12,122 nucleotides of DNA from Clostridia bacterium (GTDB lineage: Bacteria; Bacillota_A; Clostridia; Christensenellales; Aristaeellaceae), in contig JAFQOY010000128.1 in the NCBI GenBank assembly GCA_017412025.1, forward strand, positions 1-12,122, given 5' to 3'. The position numbers and the translations under genes were made by a program. Shown one piece after another: positions 8,186-12,122 of this stretch. The notes below the pieces were generated by a model. It was given only the letters and a program-made list of their open reading frames with translations. It ran no database searches and was not told the DNA's origin. The number at the start of each line of letters is the position of its first letter. Positions within the stretch are counted from its first letter, which is position 1.

Positions 8186-8280
8186 TTATTTCAATAACAA
8201 AGGAAACCAGACTATTCTCACCGTCATGCCGTCCCCGCAGCAAAAATGCACATCCCGCTCCGGAATACAGCGCCTTTGGA

Positions 8281-8292
8281 GGTATTATACCA
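8281..8292 (-). promoter_or_regulatory. Extended -10 promoter for the glycoside hydrolase gene, inside a palindrome
   Basis: The minus strand reads TGGTATAAT (8292-8284), a perfect -10 with the TG extension. No good -35 is found at the usual distance (CGAAAA at 17 bases), as expected for extended -10 promoters. The -10 lies within the palindrome GGTATTATACC (8281-8291), so a regulator could bind over it. It is downstream of the terminator of the Lgt-like gene, so the hydrolase starts its own transcript. Confidence 0.7.
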
Positions 8293-8330
8293 TAATCCCA
8301 TATCCGTTTTCGCAGAAAACAAAAACAATA

Positions 8331-8359
8331 TAAAAGAAAAAGCAGGATCTCTCCCGCTT
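8331..8359 (-). terminator. Rho-independent terminator of the Lgt-like gene
   Basis: The minus strand reads GCGGGA, loop GAGA, TCCTGC, then TTTTTCTTTT. The stem arms are at 8352-8357 and 8342-8347, with flanking A/T pairs extending them. The 5' arm starts immediately after the gene's stop codon. Confidence 0.88.
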
Positions 8360-9398
8360 AATCGTTTGATCCGTGCCGCTTCGCTCCGGCAAAGCGCATG
8401 CCGTTGACCGCCATCGCCGCGCACGCGGCAATCATCACCGCATAAAGCAGCATGTTGTTCACCGGCGTCTTGTCAAGCGCCCACTCAAGCCCGCCGATTA
8501 CCGCCGTGCACAGCGCCACCGGCACTGCACGGCAGAGCATCGCCTTCCTGCCGCCGAAGCGGAAACCGCGCAGCATCGTCACCGCCAGGATCACGACGGC
8601 GGACATGACCTGCGACACGCGCACAAAACCGATCTTCAGGCACGAATCCATGCGCAGGCTTTCCAGCACAATCTGGCAGCAGGCGTAAAGCAGCAGCGCC
8701 GTCTCCATCCGCCTGCCCTCCCCGCGCTTTTCGCGCAGCACGGGCACGAGCAGAATCAGCGCAACGGCGGCTTCAAACAGGAAAACCGCCAGCTGCCATT
8801 CCTCATATTCGTTCATCACCGCGAACGGCAGGCGCATGAGCGCCTCGCTTTCAATCCAGGCGCCAAGGCCCTCCCCGGTCGTCCATTCGCCAAGCCTCGC
8901 TGCCGCCACGGCGACAAGACCGGGCGCCGCCAGCTCGTCAAGCGTATCCGCGGCGCTGCCGCCGCGATGATGCGCCAACCATACCGCGCCGCCCAGCGCG
9001 CCGAGCACAGCGCCGTAGAGCAGAAATCCGCCTTCCTGAATCTTCAGGACGCTCAGAAGCCCCATCTCCGCAAAGTAAAACTCAAAGCGCACCAGGCAGT
9101 AGGACAGGCGCGCCAAAACAAGCGCGCACACAGTGCAGACCAGCGCAAGCTCCGCGACGCTGCCCCGGCCGGCGGCAAAGAGCGCATCCTCCGCCTTTCC
9201 CCCGCCGATCACCCCGATCGACGCCGCACCGCCCTCCTTCTGTCGAAGCGCACACAGCACAAGCATCGCCAGCATCACGCCGACGGATACCGTCACGCCA
9301 TACGGCGTCCATTCATATGCAAGGGCCGGCGAACGCACAAACGCCGCAATCAGCACAAGCGTCAGCCCCAGCGCCGCCCATCTACCTGTTTTGTTCAT
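8358..9398 (-). CDS. Diverged Lgt-like (prolipoprotein diacylglyceryl transferase family) membrane protein
   Basis: A 346-residue integral membrane protein that follows the Lgt pattern from end to end: TPYGVTVSVG (Tyr33), EGGFLLYGAVLGALGG (residues 122-137), DELAAPGLVAVAAARLGEWT then TGEGLG (154-179), an FLFEAAVALIL helix with Glu209, and LESLRMDS with VRVSQ (245-263). Lgt moves diacylglycerol from phosphatidylglycerol to the lipobox cysteine of prelipoproteins. Here the otherwise invariant GRxGN motif reads ARLGE: Arg168 is kept but the essential Asn is Glu171, while the following GE (Glu176) is kept. About 60 residues with two extra hydrophobic segments follow the usual Lgt end. The start at 9398 has GGAGG about ten bases upstream; an open frame extends to 9449 without better support. 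It is divergent from a secreted DUF6273-type gene. It may be a repurposed or inactive Lgt rather than the housekeeping enzyme. Confidence 0.75.
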   Translation of the reverse strand: MNKTGRWAALGLTLVLIAAFVRSPALAYEWTPYGVTVSVGVMLAMLVLCALRQKEGGAASIGVIGGGKAEDALFAAGRGSVAELALVCTVCALVLARLSYCLVRFEFYFAEMGLLSVLKIQEGGFLLYGAVLGALGGAVWLAHHRGGSAADTLDELAAPGLVAVAAARLGEWTTGEGLGAWIESEALMRLPFAVMNEYEEWQLAVFLFEAAVALILLVPVLREKRGEGRRMETALLLYACCQIVLESLRMDSCLKIGFVRVSQVMSAVVILAVTMLRGFRFGGRKAMLCRAVPVALCTAVIGGLEWALDKTPVNNMLLYAVMIAACAAMAVNGMRFAGAKRHGSND

Positions 9399-9469
9399 CT
9401 CATCCGTTCCTCCCGCAGTAGCCGTCGCTGCAGGCGCAGCGCCTTGCACTTTCCCGGCAAATCTCCGCT

Positions 9470-9498
9470 ATTTTAGCATAATCTGCTCTCTTTCGCAA
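9470..9498 (-). promoter_or_regulatory. Promoter for the Lgt-like gene
   Basis: The minus strand shows TTGCGA (9498-9493), 17 bases, then TAAAAT (9475-9470) preceded by TGC, an extended -10. An inverted repeat, TCTGCT at 9482-9487 with AGCAGA at 9498-9503, spans the spacer and -35 and could be an operator. Confidence 0.7.
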
Positions 9499-9525
9499 GC
9501 AGAGCCTTCCGATCCGCGCTTTTTC

Positions 9526-9564
9526 TTGACATGACGACAAATTGAGCATAAAATATGGTACAAT
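9526..9564 (+). promoter_or_regulatory. Promoter(s) for the secreted DUF6273-type gene
   Basis: TTGACA (9526-9531) and TAAAAT (9549-9554) are separated by 17 bases, a strong match. Ten bases on, TGGTACAAT (9556-9564) is a second, overlapping extended -10 candidate. The -35 lies 27 bases from the -35 of the opposite promoter, so one regulator could control both. Confidence 0.82.
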
Positions 9565-9623
9565 ATGGTTTGCTGTACCGGCGCACGTTCTCCCGCGCGC
9601 CGTATCCCATTCAATTCACATGC

Positions 9624-9630
9624 AAAGGAG
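9624..9630 (+). promoter_or_regulatory. Ribosome binding site that decides the DUF6273-type gene start
   Basis: AAAGGAG is followed by ATG after two bases (9633) and by a second in-frame ATG after eight bases (9639). The spacing favours 9639, which also puts the basic residues of the signal peptide directly at the N-terminus. Confidence 0.75.
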
Positions 9631-9638
9631 CCATGCAG

Positions 9639-10535
9639 ATGCGCAAAGTGCTGCTTCTGTCCGCGCTGATGATTCTCCTCTCCAGCGCTTCTCTTGCCCA
9701 GGCGCCGCTGCTGCGCGGCTGGGACGGCCTGTCCGAACAGGCCTATCAATACGTCGCCTTCGGCACATATCCCTATGAAAAGGACGGCGCATCCGCTCCC
9801 GTGCTCTGGCGCGTGCTCGGCCCGGGCACACCCGGCGAGGAGGATGTTGTCGGCGTATACAACGTTACCAGCCGCAAGGAGGTTCTCCCCGTCACCGGCG
9901 ATGATTTTTCCGGCGGCAATGACGACGTCTTCCTGCTGATGACGGAATACATCATCGACTTCCTGCCCTTCCATGAGAAGAAGGACACGGAGGACGGCGG
10001 CGCGCTGGACTATCCGGATTCCCTGATCCGCAGCACGCTCAACAGCGACGTCATCGACCGTCTGTTTACCAAAGCCGAACAGAGCGCGCTCGTGGAAATG
10101 CCCAAGCGCGGACTGCTCAGCCTGCCCTCGCGCAAGGGCGAGCTGCACCGGGAGGATTACGGCTTTGTAAACATGGACTTCACCAAGAGCAAAACGCGCC
10201 TGACGACCGGCACGCCCTATGCCCTTGCAAAGGGCATGCGCACCATCGGCGGCCATTCCTGGTATTTTACCACCGACTGGCGGCGCTACGGCTACCGCTG
10301 GATCGTCGGCGACGACGGCCACATCTCCGTCTCCGGCATCGACCGTCAGGGCGGCATCCGTCCGGTCTGCTATGTGCATACGGATATGCTCGCCTGTCTG
10401 GGCGGCAGCGGCACGATGGAGGATCCCTTCCGCCTCACCGTCTCGCAGGCCGCGTCATCCGAAGCCGCGCCCGTACCGGAAGCCACCGTCTCCGAAGCTT
10501 CGCCTGCACAGCCGGGCGCAGTCCCCGTCAACTGA
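9639..10535 (+). CDS. Secreted DUF6273-type domain protein with Ala/Pro/Glu-rich tail
   Basis: A 298-residue protein with a clear signal peptide (MRK, hydrophobic 4-18, likely cut after SLAQA near residue 22, no lipobox cysteine), so it is secreted and not a lipoprotein. The body matches the pattern I know as DUF6273 of Clostridia surface proteins: YVAFGTYPYEKDG with VLWRVLGPG (38-63), LLMTEYIIDFLPF (99-111), YPDSLIRSTLNSDVIDRLFT (125-144) with KAEQSALV, TTGTPYALAKG (189-199), a GHSWYF segment (205-210), and GGIRPVCYV (238-246). The fold is thought to be related to FGE-sulfatase/C-type-lectin-like domains, from memory; no enzyme function is known to me. Residues about 268-298 are a low-complexity Ala/Ser/Pro/Glu tail, perhaps a flexible end. 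It is the only plus-strand gene here, divergent from the Lgt-like gene, with its own promoter and terminator. Confidence 0.8.
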   Translation: MRKVLLLSALMILLSSASLAQAPLLRGWDGLSEQAYQYVAFGTYPYEKDGASAPVLWRVLGPGTPGEEDVVGVYNVTSRKEVLPVTGDDFSGGNDDVFLLMTEYIIDFLPFHEKKDTEDGGALDYPDSLIRSTLNSDVIDRLFTKAEQSALVEMPKRGLLSLPSRKGELHREDYGFVNMDFTKSKTRLTTGTPYALAKGMRTIGGHSWYFTTDWRRYGYRWIVGDDGHISVSGIDRQGGIRPVCYVHTDMLACLGGSGTMEDPFRLTVSQAASSEAAPVPEATVSEASPAQPGAVPVN

Positions 10536-10545
10536 ATAAGCTGCA

Positions 10546-10589
10546 GCGCTCTCCCGGCATGGAAATCCATGCGCAGGAGAGCGCCTTTT
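10546..10589 (+). terminator. Two-part rho-independent terminator between convergent genes
   Basis: The outer stem GCGCTCTCC (10546-10554) pairs with GGAGAGCGC (10576-10584) and encloses a perfect inner stem GCATGG/CCATGC (10557-10562 and 10567-10572, loop AAAT). CTTTTC follows on the plus strand, ten bases past the DUF6273-type stop. The minus strand has no good T-run, so the flavin reductase gene, ending at 10616, may rely on it only weakly. Confidence 0.85.
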
Positions 10590-10615
10590 CATACTCTTTT
10601 CTTCGATTTCCCGGC

Positions 10616-11131
10616 TCAGCCGCCGACCAGCACGCGGACGATTTCGCCGATGTACATATCATGGAAGTCGCGCTTCGGATAGCAGTCCTCCATCACAGCC
10701 CGATCGACAAAGCCCTCCTCGACCAGCGGCGCGCGGTAGAGCTTGCGGCACACCAGCGTGAGGGACGCCTCTTCAAACGTCGTATATCCGTCAAAGAACG
10801 CAGGCGTCAGACCGACCCTGGTCACCTTGTCCTCGTCGCGGCCGGAATGAGAGCCCAGATACGCCAGCTTCTGGTGATGCTCCGGCGCAAAGAAGGAGAG
10901 CGTATAGTATAGCTCCCTATCCATAAACGCCTTCGTATAGCGCTGCGGGCGCACATAGGCCACCGCCGTGGGCAGCCCGCCCCCATGCCCCCAGAGCGAG
11001 CCCAGATGGCCCCAGCTGGCCGTCATGGTGTTATATCCCGTCTCCTTCGTGCCTGCCGTTACCAGCATCCATTCCTTTGCAATCTTCGTCATCGGGTTGA
11101 GCGTGAGCTCGTTTACCGGAATCTCTCTCAT
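10616..11131 (-). CDS. Flavin reductase family (FMN-binding split-barrel) protein
   Basis: A 171-residue protein of normal length for the single-domain flavin reductase-like family, which binds FMN and either reduces flavins with NAD(P)H or uses bound flavin for small redox reactions. Typical features are NPMTKIAKEWMLVTAGT near the N-terminus, YNTMTASWGHLGSLWG (33-48) around the flavin phosphate site, the AVAYVRPQRYT strand (56-66), and YYTLSFF followed by LGSHSGRDEDK (75-102). The C-terminal MYIGEIVRVLVG is the usual final strand. The frame is open back to 11326, but the start at 11131 has GGAGG six bases upstream, and the extension would cross the promoter and leader. It lies between the spoVT terminator and a converging gene, so it is probably a single-gene unit. 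The partner reaction is unknown. Confidence 0.88.
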   Translation of the reverse strand: MREIPVNELTLNPMTKIAKEWMLVTAGTKETGYNTMTASWGHLGSLWGHGGGLPTAVAYVRPQRYTKAFMDRELYYTLSFFAPEHHQKLAYLGSHSGRDEDKVTRVGLTPAFFDGYTTFEEASLTLVCRKLYRAPLVEEGFVDRAVMEDCYPKRDFHDMYIGEIVRVLVGG

Positions 11132-11144
11132 ATGCGTCCTCCTT

Positions 11145-11188
11145 CGCCTTCTTCGGCGTATCCTATGCCGCTCCCTGCCAGCGGCATA
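11145..11188 (-). promoter_or_regulatory. Structured 5' leader of the flavin reductase gene
   Basis: Between the promoter and the start codon the minus-strand transcript can form a nine-base perfect hairpin, TATGCCGCT/AGCGGCATA (arms 11180-11188 and 11164-11172, seven-base loop), then a CGCC/GGCG hairpin (11155-11158 and 11145-11148) ending two bases before the ribosome site. There is no T-run, so neither is a standard terminator. It matches no riboswitch class I recognise. Confidence 0.55.
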
Positions 11189-11203
11189 CGTCTTTTCAGA
11201 AAC

Positions 11204-11232
11204 ATTATACCACATCAGTTTTCTTCCGTCCA
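11204..11232 (-). promoter_or_regulatory. Promoter for the flavin reductase gene
   Basis: The minus strand carries TGGTATAAT (-10 at 11209-11204 with TG extension) and TGGACG (11232-11227, four of six -35 matches) at 17 bases. It lies past the spoVT terminator, so the gene has its own transcript with a leader of about 65 bases. Confidence 0.72.
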
Positions 11233-11260
11233 TCATGACAATTCGCGTCCTTATCCCCCC

Positions 11261-11289
11261 AAAACAGCAAAGAGGCCGAAGCCCCTTTG
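11261..11289 (-). terminator. Rho-independent terminator of spoVT
   Basis: The minus strand reads CAAAGGGGC, loop TTCG, GCCTCTTTG (one G-T wobble), then CTGTTTTG. Arms are 11281-11289 and 11268-11276, about 34 bases past the stop. The UUCG tetraloop makes it very stable. Confidence 0.85.
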
Positions 11290-11322
11290 TCTGTTCTGTT
11301 TTTTTGCATCCTGCCGTGTCCG

Positions 11323-11877
11323 TCACTGCTCCATCTGCCTGCCGACGATGCTCGCCGTGGTCTCCGCCACCTTGAGTTCCGTGTCGCCCATGCGCGCCGC
11401 AGGCTCACGCGAGAGGAGCACCACCGCGCCGATGGATTCGCCGTCCGCGATAATCGGGCAGATCACCTGCGCCGTGTACGCCTGCGCATCCTCCTCGCTG
11501 GTCACGGGCACCAGACGCGTGCCGCTGCCCCGGTTGGCTGTCACCACCTGGCGCGACTGTATCGCCTGCTCCAGATCCCGGCTGATCGGCTTTTCCCAGA
11601 GTTCCTTCCGGCTCACGCCGCTGGCCGATACGATCATATCCTTGTCGGTGATGCATGCGATGTGCCCCAGCGACCTGAAGAGCGATTCCGTGTAATCCTT
11701 TGCAAAGTTTGAAATCTCGCCGATCGGCGAATACTTCTTGAGAATGACCTCACCGTCTTTATCGGTGTAGATTTCAAGCGGATCTCCTTCTCTGATGCGC
11801 AGCGTCCTCCTGATTTCCTTGGGAATCACCACGCGGCCCAGTTCGTCGATCCTGCGCACAATGCCTGTTGCCCGCAT
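11323..11877 (-). CDS. spoVT: Stage V sporulation protein T, transcription regulator
   Basis: A 184-residue protein that matches SpoVT over its whole length (about 178 residues in Bacillus subtilis). Residues 1-50 are the AbrB-type swapped-hairpin DNA-binding domain: MRATGIVRRIDELGRVVIPK then EIRRTLRIREGDPLEIY. Residues about 56-184 are the GAF-like domain, with FAKDYTESLFRSLGHIACIT (59-78), SRKELWEKPISRDLEQAI and the QVICPIIADGESIGAVVLLS block. SpoVT acts in the developing forespore, adjusting expression of sigma-G-dependent genes and spore coat/germination traits. The start has GAAGGAGG ten bases upstream. A sigma-G-type promoter stands in front and a strong terminator behind, so it is a single-gene unit. 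This gene is the firmest evidence that the organism forms endospores. Confidence 0.96.
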   Translation of the reverse strand: MRATGIVRRIDELGRVVIPKEIRRTLRIREGDPLEIYTDKDGEVILKKYSPIGEISNFAKDYTESLFRSLGHIACITDKDMIVSASGVSRKELWEKPISRDLEQAIQSRQVVTANRGSGTRLVPVTSEEDAQAYTAQVICPIIADGESIGAVVLLSREPAARMGDTELKVAETTASIVGRQMEQ

Positions 11878-11904
11878 AAAAATGCTGCCTCCTTCATTGC
11901 TTTG

Positions 11905-11918
11905 CTAAGCAGGCTTAG
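11905..11918. promoter_or_regulatory. Dyad at the spoVT transcription start
   Basis: CTAAGC (11905-11910) and GCTTAG (11913-11918) are perfect inverted arms two bases apart, overlapping the downstream edge of the -10 and the expected start point. The two-base gap rules out an RNA hairpin of this form and fits a protein-binding site. Confidence 0.5.
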
Positions 11919-11944
11919 TATGCAGCGGCAATTCCCGTTTATGC
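11916..11944 (-). promoter_or_regulatory. Sigma-G (forespore) promoter of spoVT
   Basis: The minus strand has GCATA (11944-11940), 17 bases, then CATACTA (11922-11916). This matches the Bacillus sigma-G pattern of a GHATR-type -35 and a CATWHTA -10 at 17-18 bases, with a full match to the -10. B. subtilis spoVT is also transcribed by sigma-G. A palindrome CGCCTGGCAGGCG (11944-11956) abuts the -35. Confidence 0.8.
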
Positions 11945-11976
11945 GCCTGGCAGGCGTGACAATGGATGGGAGCAGC

Positions 11977-12122
11977 TCAGGTCCTCATGCTGACATACGT
12001 CGCCATGATCATCATAAGCAGACACAGCACCATGCCCACATTCCAGCCCATGGTAAACAGCACAAACGGCTGCTTCCGCCTGCCAAACAGCTTCACGTTG
12101 ACGCACAGCATCAGCGCCGCAA
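11977..12122 (-). CDS. C-terminal end of an unidentified membrane protein (partial)
   Basis: Only the last 47 codons are present, ending at TGA 11979-11977; the gene enters from beyond the right edge. The visible end holds a short hydrophobic piece (AALMLCVNV), a basic loop (KLFGRRKQP) and a hydrophobic run of about 22 residues ending in MMIMATYV, then SMRT. This is the last membrane helix or two of a polytopic protein. The family cannot be named from so little. No strong terminator separates it from the spoVT promoter 33 bases downstream, so some readthrough into spoVT is possible. Confidence 0.7.
   Translation of the reverse strand, partial: AALMLCVNVKLFGRRKQPFVLFTMGWNVGMVLCLLMMIMATYVSMRT

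Noticed and set aside
6865..8295. Long plus-strand open frame of 476 codons opposite the glycoside hydrolase
   Set aside because: It is antisense to clear GH3 motifs, has an Arg/His-rich composition, and runs through the hydrolase promoter.
8373..9476. Plus-strand open frame of 367 codons opposite the Lgt-like gene
   Set aside because: It is antisense, Arg/His-rich, lacks a ribosome site, and ends inside the divergent promoter region.
9468..10379. Minus-strand open frame of 303 codons opposite the DUF6273-type gene
   Set aside because: The plus-strand gene has a promoter, ribosome site, signal peptide and terminator; the minus frame has none of these and runs across two promoters.
11145..11188. 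FMN riboswitch before the flavin reductase gene
   Set aside because: The leader is about 65 bases with two simple hairpins; the FMN element is much longer with a conserved multi-helix core that is absent here.
11132..11326. N-terminal extension of the flavin reductase frame
   Set aside because: It would cross the spoVT terminator, the promoter and the leader hairpins, and the start at 11131 has a strong ribosome site.

Overview
The window looks like ordinary chromosome from a GC-rich (about 60% G+C by eye), endospore-forming member of the Bacillota, most likely a class Clostridia anaerobe. The main evidence is a full-length spoVT gene with a good match to a forespore sigma-G promoter. Strong GGAGG-type ribosome sites and A+T-rich intergenic promoters with TTGACA/TATAAT-like boxes agree with this. 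I see no tRNA, rRNA, CRISPR array, insertion sequence or phage gene. All genes but one are on the minus strand, so the window is described below from its right end to its left end, in the direction of transcription.

Right end (12122-10616, minus): the last 47 codons of an unidentified membrane protein; spoVT, with a sigma-G-type promoter and a dyad around its start site and a UUCG-loop terminator behind it; then a flavin reductase family gene with its own promoter and a 5' leader that folds into two hairpins.

Middle (10589-8331): a plus-strand gene for a secreted DUF6273-type protein is transcribed divergently from a minus-strand gene for a diverged Lgt-like membrane protein. Both promoters lie in the roughly 240 bases between their starts. 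The secreted gene ends in a two-part terminator that faces the end of the flavin reductase gene. The Lgt-like gene ends in a clean terminator that overlaps its stop codon.

Carbohydrate and solute block (8292-4491, minus): a family 3 glycoside hydrolase without a signal peptide, with its own extended -10 promoter, followed after about 130 bases by a sodium:neurotransmitter symporter family transporter and a terminator. Whether these two are cotranscribed is unclear.

Left end (4379-1, minus): a near-consensus promoter drives a tight four-gene set: a MATE exporter, a DUF5058 membrane protein, a 233-residue six-helix membrane protein that I cannot place in a named family, and a membrane-anchored M20 metallopeptidase of the PM20D1 type whose last residues run off the window. 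Gaps are 14 and 12 bases, then a TGATG overlap. The two small membrane proteins sit together ahead of the hydrolase. My inference is that they form a two-subunit permease for the substrate or product of the hydrolase, and this is the best candidate here for an undescribed system. The Lgt-like protein with an altered signature, the sigma-G promoter with its dyad, and the structured flavin reductase leader are the other points worth a second look.
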